Source: DASVTR01 sp033855775
Lineage (GTDB): Bacteria > Acidobacteriota > Blastocatellia > Pyrinomonadales > Pyrinomonadaceae
DNA: 64,000 nucleotides
Direction: 5' to 3'
Assembly: GCA_033855775.1 (NCBI GenBank)
Contig: JAWVFT010000090.1
Span: 1 to 64,000 of the forward strand
This document shows, one piece after another, positions 28,139-37,369 of this stretch; positions within the stretch are counted from its first letter, which is position 1, and every line of letters starts with the position of its first letter. The notes under the pieces were generated by a model. It was not told the DNA's origin and ran no database searches. It saw only the letters and a list, made by a program, of their open reading frames with translations. The position numbers and the translations under genes were made by a program.

Positions 28139-28696
28139 ATGCAACACCCAAACACGCTCGACGCGGCGCAGACGGCGCTGGCCATCATAGACATGCAAGA
28201 AGCCTTTCGCGGCAGGATTTCCGATTTCGCCGAAGTCGCCGCGCGCATCGCGCTTATGGCTCACGCCGCGCAGCTTTTGAACGTCCCCGTCATCGTCACA
28301 GAGCAATACCCGCGCGGCCTCGGCCACACCGTCGGCGAAATCACGGCGGTCTTGCCCGACGGCTACGAAGCGGTCGAGAAGACGGCCTTCAGTTCCTGCG
28401 GCGCGCAGGATTTCGTTCAACGTCTCGATGTCGCGGGCGCGCGCCACGTTCTCGTCTGCGGCATCGAAGCGCACATCTGCGTCAATCAAACGGTTCACGA
28501 CTTGCTCGCGCGCGACTACACCGTGCATCTTCTGACGGACTGCATCACCGCCCGCACAGGTCTTAACCGGCAGACCGCGCTGAGCAAGATGCAACAGAGC
28601 GGCGCGCTGCCCTCTTCAACCGAGATGGCCCTCTTCGAGTTGCTGCGCGACGCGAATCACGAACAGTTCAAGGCGATTCAAAAACTAATCAAGTAG
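28139..28696 (+). CDS. Isochorismatase-like cysteine hydrolase
   Basis: Cytosolic hydrolase of the isochorismatase/nicotinamidase superfamily, 185 residues. The catalytic triad is visible: Asp in LAIIDMQEAF (about 18), Lys in VEKTAFSSCG (about 82) and the nucleophile Cys in GIEAHICVNQT (about 113). Length is normal. The YcaC/Yea-like subgroup has similar endings, but the true substrate cannot be told. ATG at 28139 is preferred over an upstream in-frame start because it follows a GAGG element and gives the usual N-terminus. It lies between the three-gene unit and a DNA helicase, separated from both by inverted repeats, so it is probably independent. Confidence 0.85.
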   Translation: MQHPNTLDAAQTALAIIDMQEAFRGRISDFAEVAARIALMAHAAQLLNVPVIVTEQYPRGLGHTVGEITAVLPDGYEAVEKTAFSSCGAQDFVQRLDVAGARHVLVCGIEAHICVNQTVHDLLARDYTVHLLTDCITARTGLNRQTALSKMQQSGALPSSTEMALFELLRDANHEQFKAIQKLIK

Positions 28697-28803
28697 GAGT
28701 TAGGGGAAAGGGGTTAGGGGTTGGGGAAGACATAAACGCAGAGCCAAACGCTCAACCTAGTTTTCCTTTCCCCAACCCCCAACCCCTAATCCCCAACCCC
28801 TCT
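28697..28803. repeat. Heptad inverted repeat, GGGGTTR type
   Basis: The left arm (28697-28729) is a run of GGGGAAA/GGGGTTA/GGGGTTG units; the right arm (about 28762-28803) is the complementary CCCCAAC/CCCCTAA series. The loop is about 33 nt. The right arm ends 8 nt before the helicase ATG with no recognisable Shine-Dalgarno between. The units recall the GGGGATT-type short tandem heptanucleotides of cyanobacteria, but here they form facing arms. Confidence 0.85.
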
Positions 28804-28811
28804 TCATCAAT

Positions 28812-31202
28812 ATGGACTTACTTTCGACACTCAACGAGCAACAGCGCGAAGCCGTCATACAGACGGAAGGGCCGCTGCTGATTCTGGCGGGCGCAGGCTC
28901 CGGCAAGACGCGCGTGATTACGGTGCGCATCGCGTATCTGATTGCGGAGCGCGGCGTCGCGCCTTACAACATCCTCGCCGTCACCTTCACGAACAAGGCC
29001 GCGCAGGAGATGCGCGAGCGCGTCGAACGTCTCTTGAGCGACGAACGCTTGAGCAGCGCGCCCTTGATTTCCACCTTTCATAGTCTCTGCGTCCGCATCC
29101 TGCGCCAGCACATCGAAGCCCTGCAAGCGGGCTACACGCGCTCCTTCACCATCTACGATCAGGACGATTCCGTCCGTCTCATCAAAGCCTGCATCAAGGA
29201 TTCGGGTTATGACGACAAGCAGTTGGGGCCGCGCGCCGTGCAGGGCGCAATCTCCGGCGCGAAGAACCGTGGCGAGGCTTCGGACGACTACAAGGCGCGC
29301 GTCGAGTACGGCGACGAAAAGCGCGCGGCCATCGCTCGCGTCTTCGCGCTCTACGAAGAGCGGCTCGTCAACAACAACGCGCTCGACTTCGACGACCTGA
29401 TGATTAAGACCGTCCAACTGCTGCGCCGCGTTCCAGAAGTTCGTGAACGTTATAACGACAAGTTTCGCTACATCCTCGTTGATGAGTATCAGGACACCAA
29501 CACGCTGCAATTCGCGCTCATCCGTTTCCTGACGGAGAAGCAGCAGAACATCTGCGTCGTCGGCGATGAAGACCAGTCCGTCTACAAGTGGCGCGGGGCC
29601 GACATCACCAACATTCTCAACTTCGAGCAGCATTACCCGGACGCGAAAATCATTCGCCTCGAACAGAACTATCGCTCGACGCAAACCATCCTCGATGTCG
29701 CCGGGGCGGTCGTCAAAAACAACACCGAGCGCAAAGGCAAAACGTTGTGGACGGCGAATCCCGCGGGCGAGCGCATCCGTTATTATCAAGCGTTTGACGG
29801 CGACGCGGAGGCGCGCTTCGTCGCCGCCAAAATCGAAGAGCATCGTCGTCATGAATCAAATTTGCGCGCTGCTATTCTCTATCGCACCAACGCGCAGTCG
29901 CGCGTCTTTGAAGAATCCCTGCGCCGCGCCGGAATCGCTTACAACATCGTCGGCGGCTTTTCCTTTTACGAACGGATGGAAGTGCGCGACATCATCTCTT
30001 ATCTCAAGCTCGCGCTTAATCCGCACGACTCGATTGCGCTGATGCGCGTCATCAACAGCCCCGCGCGCGGGCTTGGCAAGCAGACGCTCGACCACATCGA
30101 GCGCCACGCGAAAGACTACGCCGTCTCACATTGGGAAACCATCGCCATCCTGATTGAGCAGGGCGCGGGCCTGAACCCGCGCGCTATTTCCGCGCTCAGG
30201 AACTTTCAAAAAATCATCACAGACCTCGTTACCGCCGCCAACAACGCGGGGCAATCCGATGCGCCCGTCTCCGATGTCGTCAAGGCCGCGATTCTCGACA
30301 CGGGCTACTCGAACGCGCTCAAGACGGAGAACTCCGACGAAGCCGAAGCGCGCCTTGAAAACTTGCAGGAGCTTGTCAACGCCGCCGTCGATTACGACCG
30401 GCAGGAGCAGGACGGCCTGCGCGATTTTATAGACCACGCCGCGCTCGTCTCCGACACAGACCAGTACAAGCAGGACGCGCCCGTCACCTTGATGACGATG
30501 CACGCGGCCAAGGGTTTGGAGTTTCCGCTCGTCTTCATCGTCGGCATGGAGGACGGATTATTTCCGCACTCGCGCTCCGCCACAGACCCCGCGGAACTCG
30601 AAGAAGAGCGACGGCTTTGCTACGTCGGCATCACGCGCGCCGAAAGATTTCTCTACGTCACGCACGCGATGAAGCGGCGCGTCTACGGCGAAGAGATGGC
30701 TTCGGAGCCGTCGCAGTTTCTCAACGAGATGCCGCTCGACTTAATGGAAGACCTTTCGCGCGGAGCCTCTTGGCTCTCCTTTGCGCGTAGCTCTTCGACG
30801 CTCGAAAACAAGCGCGCTGTCAATGCTCTGCGCGGCGACAAGCGCGAGCGCACCAGCTACAGCGGCAAGACTTACGACAGCGCCGACTCCATCACCGAAT
30901 TTTTTCGCAAGCGCGGACAGCAACTCGGCAACTCTACGCCGCGCACGCAAAGCGAGCCTGTCATCAAACGCGCCGCAAACGCGCCAGCCAGTCCTTCATC
31001 ATCATCAACACGCGCCGCCTCAACGAACGCCGCGGGCGGCGGCGACTTCGCGCCCGGCTCACACGTCCGCCACCCGAAATACGGGCGCGGCCTTGTGCTA
31101 CGGCGCGAGGGCGCGGGCGATTCCGTCAAGCTGACCGTCAGCTTTCCCGGCTACGGCCAGAAGAAGTTGATCGAGAAGTACGCCGGGTTGGAGAAGGCTT
31201 AA
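28812..31202 (+). CDS. pcrA: ATP-dependent DNA helicase PcrA/UvrD (SF1)
   Basis: 3'-5' helicase for repair and replication restart, 796 residues. Motif Q/I is LNEQQREAVIQTEGPLLILA followed by GAGSGKTRV. Motif II is YILVDEYQDTN, motif III VVGDEDQSVYKWRGA, motif IV RLEQNYRSTQTIL, motif V TLMTMHAAKGLEFPLVF and motif VI RRLCYVGITRAE. The C-terminus (VRHPKYGRGLVLRREGAG) is the Tudor-like PcrA tail that contacts RNA polymerase, after a disordered Ser/Ala-rich linker. Whether it is named pcrA or uvrD cannot be settled here. The ATG immediately follows a G/C-rich inverted repeat. Confidence 0.96.
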   Translation: MDLLSTLNEQQREAVIQTEGPLLILAGAGSGKTRVITVRIAYLIAERGVAPYNILAVTFTNKAAQEMRERVERLLSDERLSSAPLISTFHSLCVRILRQHIEALQAGYTRSFTIYDQDDSVRLIKACIKDSGYDDKQLGPRAVQGAISGAKNRGEASDDYKARVEYGDEKRAAIARVFALYEERLVNNNALDFDDLMIKTVQLLRRVPEVRERYNDKFRYILVDEYQDTNTLQFALIRFLTEKQQNICVVGDEDQSVYKWRGADITNILNFEQHYPDAKIIRLEQNYRSTQTILDVAGAVVKNNTERKGKTLWTANPAGERIRYYQAFDGDAEARFVAAKIEEHRRHESNLRAAILYRTNAQSRVFEESLRRAGIAYNIVGGFSFYERMEVRDIISYLKLALNPHDSIALMRVINSPARGLGKQTLDHIERHAKDYAVSHWETIAILIEQGAGLNPRAISALRNFQKIITDLVTAANNAGQSDAPVSDVVKAAILDTGYSNALKTENSDEAEARLENLQELVNAAVDYDRQEQDGLRDFIDHAALVSDTDQYKQDAPVTLMTMHAAKGLEFPLVFIVGMEDGLFPHSRSATDPAELEEERRLCYVGITRAERFLYVTHAMKRRVYGEEMASEPSQFLNEMPLDLMEDLSRGASWLSFARSSSTLENKRAVNALRGDKRERTSYSGKTYDSADSITEFFRKRGQQLGNSTPRTQSEPVIKRAANAPASPSSSSTRAASTNAAGGGDFAPGSHVRHPKYGRGLVLRREGAGDSVKLTVSFPGYGQKKLIEKYAGLEKA

Positions 31203-31259
31203 GGGACGCTTGCGGCGGCGCAGAGCTAAGCGCTCTTTAACATCGAGTTGCCGGATGCA

Positions 31260-31619
31260 TTATCCCCACTGGCTGAGAAATTCGACGGTGTTTCGCATTC
31301 TTTCCGCAGACTTCATGCTGATAAGCCGCAGCAATCTACGCATCTGTTCGCCGACGCTGTAACGCTGTTGCTGCGCCAGAATGATTCCCGTGTGCTCCTT
31401 CGCTATGGCAAGATGCGTCGAATGGAGAATCATGTAATCGGCAGCATTGAATGAATATAAAGCCCGCCCGTTCGTTGCGGCAAAGGTCAGATGCTCTTCA
31501 TCCGGCGTGTTTATGAGTCCTGCGTCATGCGCGGTCAATACGTCAACGCCGCGCAGCCGTAAGGCTCGCGCAAGGTCGCTGTCCATTGCGTCTTCATCCA
31601 GATAAAGACTGATTTGCAT
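31260..31619 (-). CDS. DUF5615 PIN-like toxin
   Basis: Predicted toxin of a type II toxin-antitoxin pair, 119 residues. The N-terminus (ISLYLDEDAMDSDLARALRL) carries the paired acidic residues LDED, and DVLTAHDAGLINTPDEEHLT and ALYSFNAADYMIL follow the DUF5615/Mut7-C PIN-like pattern, including the acidic residues of the putative nuclease centre. Its ATG overlaps the antitoxin stop by one base (TGATG), so the two are translationally coupled. RNase activity is expected from the fold but not shown. Confidence 0.85.
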   Translation of the reverse strand: MQISLYLDEDAMDSDLARALRLRGVDVLTAHDAGLINTPDEEHLTFAATNGRALYSFNAADYMILHSTHLAIAKEHTGIILAQQQRYSVGEQMRRLLRLISMKSAERMRNTVEFLSQWG

Positions 31620-31912
31620 CAGGCGACCTGCTGTCGTTGTCGGAGGAACTCTTCCTCGACACGCTCGGCGGCTGCTTCGTCCGTAGCCATTTCGCCATCG
31701 ACTTCCTGTTTGTTGGCGTGATAGTAAGCAAGCGCAGCATGCACTCCGGCAATGGTCAGATGCTCGTAGCGGCGAACGATTTCTTCAGGGCTATGACCAA
31801 GATTATGCAAGATAGCAATGCGATGCACGGTGATGCCGGTTCCGGCGATGCACGGTCTGCCGTGGCGTATCTGTGGACTGGAAGTCAACAGGGAGTTTAT
31901 TTGGGTGCTCAT
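31619..31912 (-). CDS. DUF433 antitoxin
   Basis: Predicted antitoxin, 97 residues. The DUF433 signature is present: PQIRHGRPCIAGTGITVHRI and ILHNLGHSPEEIVRRYEHLT, then a helix (VHAALAYYHANKQEVDGE). DUF433 proteins contain a winged-helix-like fold and pair with DUF5615 toxins. ATG at 31912 is placed 9 nt from an AAAGGAG site; an ATG 6 nt earlier is only 3 nt from it. Minus-strand TATTAT and TATACT upstream (about 31934-31946) may be the -10 of a promoter. Confidence 0.85.
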   Translation of the reverse strand: MSTQINSLLTSSPQIRHGRPCIAGTGITVHRIAILHNLGHSPEEIVRRYEHLTIAGVHAALAYYHANKQEVDGEMATDEAAAERVEEEFLRQRQQVA

Positions 31913-32051
31913 CTCCATTTGCTCCTTTCAAGCAGTATAATACGCTATTAGCTGCGCTCGCATAACGTCTCCCGCTATTGATGTGAATTCCTCATTGGAG
32001 CACTGCCTGCTTCGGCGCAAGATTGGAAACGGCGTTGCGTTCTTCCGCAGT

Positions 32052-32096
32052 CAACCATTTTAATGGTTGCGGTCATCTATCAAGACGACATATAAG
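32052..32096 (+). promoter_or_regulatory. Putative promoter with small palindrome, upstream of DUF4139 gene
   Basis: TTGCGG (32067-32072), an 18-nt spacer and TATAAG (32091-32096) resemble a sigma-70 promoter about 100 nt before the ATG. CAACCATT-TT-AATGGTTG (32052-32069), a perfect 8-bp inverted repeat, overlaps the -35 and could be an operator. Neither is tested. Confidence 0.4.
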
Positions 32097-32195
32097 CCTG
32101 AGCCGCTCTGCTCTGACCGCTCGGCTCTCATAAATTTTTACCGGCAGGAAAGCTCCCCGCTTCTCTCTTTGTCTGCTCTTCAGGAGGCTCTTTCG

Positions 32196-34430
32196 ATGAA
32201 ATGCAAGCTATTAGCCATGCTCTTACTCGCCTGCTCCGCGATGAACGCGCAGGCCCAGGCGCAACGCGCCCCGCGCAGGCTCGCCCGCCCGCAAGCGACT
32301 GTCGCCGCGCAGGCTGCTGCTGCCACGCCCGGCCAACAACTGCCGATTCGCCGCGTCATTCTCTACAGCAACGGCGTCGCTTACATCGAGCGGCGCGGGA
32401 TGGTGACGGGCCACGCCGAGATTGATTTGTCGTTCAAGCAATCGCAGGTGGACGACGTGCTCAAGTCAATGATTGTGCTCGACCTCGGACAGGGACGCAT
32501 CGGGGCCGTGAGTTATAATTCCTCTGCTCCGCCGTCTGCGCGGATGGCCGACATTCCCTTCTCCATCGCCGCCGGAACCGCTGGCAGCGAGAGCGGCGGG
32601 CTGGCCGGCGTGCTCAGCCAGTTGCAGGGCGCGCGTGTCGCCGTCAGCACATCGAAGGGCGCGGTCGTCGGAAAAATCCTGACCGTCGAAGAACGCAAGT
32701 CGCAGATTGACGCCGACAAGCCGCCACTCGTCACGCACGCTCTGGTCATCGCGTCCGACACGGGCGAGCTTGCGAGCTACGACCTCACGGAAGTGCGCTC
32801 TGTGAAGTTGATTGACGAGGGAGCGCGGCGCGACGTGACGGAGTTTGCAGACGCGACCGCTTCGGCCCGCCGCCGCGACGCCAAGACCATCGCCGTCACC
32901 TCCGACGGAGCGGGCCAGCGCGAGATGCTCGTCAGCTACACGATTGCCGCGCCGATTTGGAAGACGACCTATCGCGTCGTGCTCGACGCGGGCGGCCAGC
33001 CCTTCTTTCAAGGTTGGGCCATCGTTGACAACGTGAGCGAAGAAGATTGGCTGAACGTCTCGCTCTCGCTCGTCTCCGGCACGCCCGTCTCCTTCATCCA
33101 GCCGATTCAGAAACCGTTCTATCGCTATCGCCCCATCGTGCCGATGCCTTCGGACTTGCGCCTCAACCCGCAGGTCTACGACCCCGGCGAAGAGACGACC
33201 GTGGGCGCGGCGGCGCCGAACGCGAGCGGCGCAACTGTCTCGACCGAACAGTTCTCAAACATGCCGGCGCCACAGCGCAGCGTTCAATCGCTCTACAACG
33301 TCAGCCCGTCCGCCAGAGCCAACAACGTGAACAACATGGTTCTGGACGGCGCGGACGCAGCCAACGAATCGGGCGCGGGTTCGACTTCGTTGAGCAGCGC
33401 TATCACGAGCAGCGATTCGGGCGTCGAGGCCGCCGCCACGGGCAGCGAAGTCGGCGACCTCTTCGAGTATAAGATTGACCAGCCGGTGACTGTGCGCCGC
33501 GACCGCTCGGCCTTGATTCCGATCCTGCAAACGCGCATGGAAGGCGAGCGCGTCTCCATCTATAACGAGGCCGCGCGCCGCGACCGTCCCTTGAGCGGCA
33601 TGCTCTTGAAGAACAGTTCGCGCCTCACGCTCGAAGACGGCTCGATGACGGTGATTGACGGCGACGCTTACGCGGGCGAGGCTCTGATGGAACGGCTCAA
33701 GCCGAACGAGCAGAGGTTGATTTCCTTCGCCCTAGACCTTGGCACGCTCGTCACCGCCCGCACGAAGGAAGACCGCTCGCCGACCTTCCTCATCAAAGTC
33801 GTCAAGGGCGTCTTTCAGGCTCACTACTATCAAACCACGCAGAAGACCTACACGCTCAAGAATCAGACCGAGCGGGCGCGCATCGTTTACGTCGAGCATC
33901 CGATTCGTGACGGCTGGACGTTGACGAAGGAGACGCGCGAGCCTGAAGGCAAGAGCGCGCGTTTCTATCGCTTTCGCGTCCCGCTTGAGCCGGGCCAGAA
34001 AGTTGACCTGACCGTCACGGAGCAGCGCGCCTTGATGGATTCTTACGTGCTGACCAACTTCACGCGCCCCGATCTCGAACTCTTCATCGCGCGCAACTAC
34101 ATAGACGCGCCGACGCGCGCCGCCCTCGAAGCCCTGATTGACCTCAAGGCCCGCGTCGCCTCTGTGGACGCGCGCCTCGCCGCCATCACGCAGGAGATAC
34201 AGCAAATCGGCGAAGACCAGGCACGCCTGCGCGAAAACATCAAGGCTCTGACGGGAACCGCCGAAGCCAAGCAGTTAATCGCCCGCTATGTCGCCAAGGC
34301 CGACGAGCAAGAGACGCGCCTCGAACAACTCAACAAAGACCGGCAGGCCCAGACCATCGAACGCCTGCGTCTACAGAACGAGCTTGACGCGGCGATTCGC
34401 AATCTAGCGATTGACAAAAACATCAACTGA
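32196..34430 (+). CDS. Secreted DUF4139 protein with a TonB-receptor-plug-like insertion
   Basis: A 744-residue protein with a signal peptide (LLAMLLLACSAMNAQAQA). The N-terminal domain starts RRVILYSNGVAYIERRGMV (DUF4140-like). The DUF4139 region includes LLVSYTIAAPIWKTTYRVVL-like text and VSLSLVSGTPVSF; the C-terminus ends in a coiled coil (about 690-740). About residues 348-402 are unlike the family: TEQFSNMPAPQRSVQSLYNV, then NNVNNMVLDGADAANESGAG, which read like the plug of Acidobacteriota TonB-dependent receptors (FSNxP..RTVQSLY...P..., then N.x.LDG). ATG at 32196 follows AGGAGG and starts the signal peptide; an upstream in-frame start is not needed. Function unknown. Confidence 0.8.
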   Translation: MKCKLLAMLLLACSAMNAQAQAQRAPRRLARPQATVAAQAAAATPGQQLPIRRVILYSNGVAYIERRGMVTGHAEIDLSFKQSQVDDVLKSMIVLDLGQGRIGAVSYNSSAPPSARMADIPFSIAAGTAGSESGGLAGVLSQLQGARVAVSTSKGAVVGKILTVEERKSQIDADKPPLVTHALVIASDTGELASYDLTEVRSVKLIDEGARRDVTEFADATASARRRDAKTIAVTSDGAGQREMLVSYTIAAPIWKTTYRVVLDAGGQPFFQGWAIVDNVSEEDWLNVSLSLVSGTPVSFIQPIQKPFYRYRPIVPMPSDLRLNPQVYDPGEETTVGAAAPNASGATVSTEQFSNMPAPQRSVQSLYNVSPSARANNVNNMVLDGADAANESGAGSTSLSSAITSSDSGVEAAATGSEVGDLFEYKIDQPVTVRRDRSALIPILQTRMEGERVSIYNEAARRDRPLSGMLLKNSSRLTLEDGSMTVIDGDAYAGEALMERLKPNEQRLISFALDLGTLVTARTKEDRSPTFLIKVVKGVFQAHYYQTTQKTYTLKNQTERARIVYVEHPIRDGWTLTKETREPEGKSARFYRFRVPLEPGQKVDLTVTEQRALMDSYVLTNFTRPDLELFIARNYIDAPTRAALEALIDLKARVASVDARLAAITQEIQQIGEDQARLRENIKALTGTAEAKQLIARYVAKADEQETRLEQLNKDRQAQTIERLRLQNELDAAIRNLAIDKNIN

Positions 34431-34854
34431 CCGCCGAAAGGCAATCGTCGGCTTTGCTGAGAGACGAGTAAAATGAGCAAACGCCGTTGAAGGGGCGACA
34501 GACAAACGCTGCCCGTCAACGGCGTTCGCGCTCTTCATCCGTCCCGCCGCGCGCAAGCGTCGCGCAACCGAGGCGGTCTGGAAAAATCTTTTATTGACAT
34601 CAAGGGCGCGTCCCTTTTATTCTGAAATCGCCCATAGGCGGTCTGGCACAGAGTTCTCTGTAACTTCCACCTTGGCCAGCCCATTCCCAAGCGCCGTTAT
34701 TCGTTAGTCACCTCACCAGCTTTGAGCGCCTCTCTTTTCGAAGAAGATTGAGATGCTCTTTATCCTTCGCGGCGCAAATTAATAGCCCTGCGAAATTTTG
34801 ACCCGGAACCTGCGCGTCGGCAGGCGGCGTGCGACTTAAACACTGAGGAGAAAC
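34431..34854 (+). promoter_or_regulatory. Promoter and long leader of the first P-domain gene
   Basis: TTGACA (34594-34599), 18 nt, then TATTCT (34618-34623) is a good sigma-70 promoter. It would give a 5' leader of about 225 nt before the ATG at 34855, which has a GAGGAGAA ribosome site. No open frame with a ribosome site and no known riboswitch pattern was recognised in the leader. The preceding 160 nt hold nothing recognisable apart from GCCGTTGAA/CAACGGCG-like short inverted words after the DUF4139 stop. Confidence 0.55.
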
Positions 34855-36861
34855 ATGCGAGCTACAAGGAATCCAAAGAGAACGATGTTCAATAAGCGAA
34901 AAGCAAGAAGGCTGCTCGTCGGCAGTCTCGTTCTCTTTCTATCTTTAACAATGAGCGTTCCCGCGTGGGCGGTCGTCTTCCCGAACGCAAGCCCGATTAC
35001 CATCAATGATGCGGCCACCGTCGGCGCGGCCAATCCTTACTCGTCGAACATCACGGTCAGCGGCCTGACCGGAACCATCAGCAACATCACGCTGACGCTC
35101 AACAATCTGAACCACACCTTTCCAGACGACTTGGACATCCTGCTCGTCGGCCCGACCGGGACAAATCTCGTCGTCATGTCTGACGCGGGCGGCAGCGTGG
35201 ATGTCACCAACACGACGCTGACGTTCGACGACGCGGCGGCGGGGGTAGTGCCCGACGGCGGTCCGGTCGGCAACGGCTCGTTCAAGCCGAGCCAGTTCGT
35301 CGCGGGCGACACGTTCCCCGCGCCTGCGCCCGCGCCTTCGGCCAACACGACGCTTGCTGCCTTCAACGGCACAGACCCGAACGGCGTTTGGAATCTCTAC
35401 ATCGTGGACGACACTGGCGTTGACCAGGGCGTCCTCGGCAACGGTTGGAGCCTGAGCATTGCGACTTCGGCCAACCCTTTCCCGCAATCCTTCTCCAACG
35501 CCACGCCCGTCTTCATCAATGACCGTTTCGGCGCGGCGACGCCTTATCCTTCGACGATTAACGTCAGCGGCTTGACCGGCGCGATTACAGACGTGAATGT
35601 CACGCTCACCAATGTCGATCACCTGAACCCGGACGACATTGACATCCTGCTCGTCAGCCCTAGCGGTAAGAGCATCGTGCTGATGTCGGACGCGGGCGGC
35701 ACGACCGACCTTGTTGGCGTCAACATCACGCTCGATGATGCGGCGGCGATTCAACTGCCCGACAGCACGGTCATCACTTCCGGCAGTTACCGGCCCGCCA
35801 ATTTCGGCTCAGGCGATAACATCGCGGACGTGCTTCCGTTCTACGCCAACGCAGGCTCCGCCGGCCCGACGACGCTCGCCACGGCCTTCAACGGCACAGA
35901 CCCGAACGGCGTTTGGAAGTTGTACGTCATAGACGACGCCACGGCTTCGACCGGCATCATCAACGGCGGCTGGTCGCTCGACATCACGGCAGGCGGCTCC
36001 TTCGGCGCGAAGCGTTTCACCAATGGCGATTTCGACGGCGACGGCAGAACGGATGTCTCCGTCTTCCGTGGCCCGAATCAAAACTGGTATATCCGCAACA
36101 GCTCAACGTACGCCAACCGCGTCCAGATTAACTGGGGCAACCCTGCTCTCGGCGACATCACTGTCCCCGGCGACTACGACGGCGACAGGAAGACGGACAT
36201 CGCCGTCTGGCGTCCCTCGGAAGGCAACTGGTACATCATCAATAGCTCCACCGGCACGCCGTCAATTAAGAGTTGGGGCAGCTCAGGCGATACGCCCGTT
36301 CCCGCCGATTACGATGGCGACGGCAAGACGGACTTGGCCGTCTGGCGTCCATCAACCGGCAACTGGTATGTGCTGCGCAGCGCGACCAACACGGGCCGCG
36401 TCGTCGGTTGGGGCGGGGCGGGCGATGTGCCCGTGCGCGGCAACTTCGAGGGCACAGACGGCGCAGATTTCACAGTCTATCGTCCTTCGGAGAACAACTG
36501 GTACATCCTTAACAACGCTGGCTCGTCGGCGCGCGTGGTCAACTGGGGAACGACGGGCGATACTCTCGTCCCCGGCGACTACGACGCTGACGGCAAGACG
36601 GACGTGGCCGTCTGGCGACCGTCGAACGGCGTTTGGTATGTCATCCAAAGCTCGACGGGAACAGTCCTGCAAAGAAGCTGGGGCGTGTCAACCGACGTGC
36701 CGGTTCCCGGCGATTACGATGGCGACGCGCGCTCAGACTTTGCGGTCTTCCGCGCTTCGGACGGCAACTGGTACATCCTGAACAGCGGCACAACGCCCAA
36801 CGCGTTGCGCATTGATTCTCTCGGTCAGGGCGGCGACACAGCCATTCCGTCAACTTACTAG
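34855..36861 (+). CDS. Secreted protein with two proprotein-convertase P-domains and FG-GAP-like repeats (copy 1)
   Basis: A 668-residue exported protein. The signal peptide ends near LTMSVPAWA (about residue 38). Two beta-rich P-domain-like modules follow (about 40-205 and 215-380), each with INVSGLTGAITDVNVTL-type strands, a DDIDILLVSPSGKSIVLMSD motif and a closing FNGTDPNGVWKLYVIDD. The C-terminal half has six FG-GAP/VCBS-like repeats of about 45-48 residues (pattern DGDGKTDLAVWRPSTGNWY), probably a calcium-binding propeller. P-domains often accompany secreted proteases, but no catalytic domain is present. A tandem paralogue lies at 37370-39397. Confidence 0.85.
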   Translation: MRATRNPKRTMFNKRKARRLLVGSLVLFLSLTMSVPAWAVVFPNASPITINDAATVGAANPYSSNITVSGLTGTISNITLTLNNLNHTFPDDLDILLVGPTGTNLVVMSDAGGSVDVTNTTLTFDDAAAGVVPDGGPVGNGSFKPSQFVAGDTFPAPAPAPSANTTLAAFNGTDPNGVWNLYIVDDTGVDQGVLGNGWSLSIATSANPFPQSFSNATPVFINDRFGAATPYPSTINVSGLTGAITDVNVTLTNVDHLNPDDIDILLVSPSGKSIVLMSDAGGTTDLVGVNITLDDAAAIQLPDSTVITSGSYRPANFGSGDNIADVLPFYANAGSAGPTTLATAFNGTDPNGVWKLYVIDDATASTGIINGGWSLDITAGGSFGAKRFTNGDFDGDGRTDVSVFRGPNQNWYIRNSSTYANRVQINWGNPALGDITVPGDYDGDRKTDIAVWRPSEGNWYIINSSTGTPSIKSWGSSGDTPVPADYDGDGKTDLAVWRPSTGNWYVLRSATNTGRVVGWGGAGDVPVRGNFEGTDGADFTVYRPSENNWYILNNAGSSARVVNWGTTGDTLVPGDYDADGKTDVAVWRPSNGVWYVIQSSTGTVLQRSWGVSTDVPVPGDYDGDARSDFAVFRASDGNWYILNSGTTPNALRIDSLGQGGDTAIPSTY

Positions 36862-36869
36862 GCCGCAGC

Positions 36870-36958
36870 AAAGATAGTCCAAAGTCGAAAGCCCAATGTC
36901 TAAAGTCAAGAGCTTAGCTTTTTGACTTTGGACATTGGGCTTTCGACTTTGGGCTTTA
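36870..36958. repeat. Heptad inverted repeat, GTCCAAA/GTCGAAA type (first copy)
   Basis: The left arm (36870-36912) runs GTCCAAA-GTCGAAA-GCCCAAT-GTCTAAA-GTCAAGA, a clear 7-nt period. The right arm (36919-36958) is its near-perfect complement. The loop is about 6 nt. It lies just after the first P-domain gene; a related copy with partly identical sequence follows the second at 39408-39494. Confidence 0.9.
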
Positions 36959-37369
36959 CTTTCTTAGCCGCGCGTCAAACTCAACCTGCAACCTCGTCTG
37001 CTCCGAAAACGTCGCGCACGGACGATAGCGCGCCCTGCTTGAGTCAACTGCGGCGGCGAGCAAGGCGGGGAACGGAAAATTCCGTTGACTTTCAACGCGC
37101 GATTCTTATATGCTCGCGCGCACAATCAAAGCTGGGGTTGGTTCCAGCCATTTTTCAACATTCATCCTGTTTGGTTTCATCCGGTCGCCGATGAAGGCGA
37201 GCCTGCTGCTTGCTTGCCTTCGAGTTCAGCGTCGCCAAGCTATTATCTTTCACGTTAACCGGCAGCGCGTGGCTCCGAACGTTCTACGCGCTCTATCGCC
37301 CAGTCCAAACTTTTTGCCCTGCGCCCTTGACCGGGGCAAGGAGGCTCGACCCTTCAAAGGAGACACCCC
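36959..37369 (+). promoter_or_regulatory. Promoter and long leader of the second P-domain gene
   Basis: TTGACT (37085-37090), a 16-nt spacer and TATATG (37107-37112) form a plausible sigma-70 promoter. The resulting leader is about 250 nt, close to that of the first paralogue, and ends with an AAAGGAG ribosome site before the ATG at 37370. The leader has no convincing open frame; its sequence is not obviously conserved with that at 34624-34854. Confidence 0.5.

Noticed and set aside
34624..34854. Riboswitch in the long leader of the first P-domain gene
   Set aside because: No known riboswitch core could be recognised and the paralogue's leader does not share obvious sequence.
36922..37194. 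90-codon open frame after the first P-domain gene
   Set aside because: It starts inside the heptad inverted repeat and crosses the promoter of the next gene; no ribosome site.
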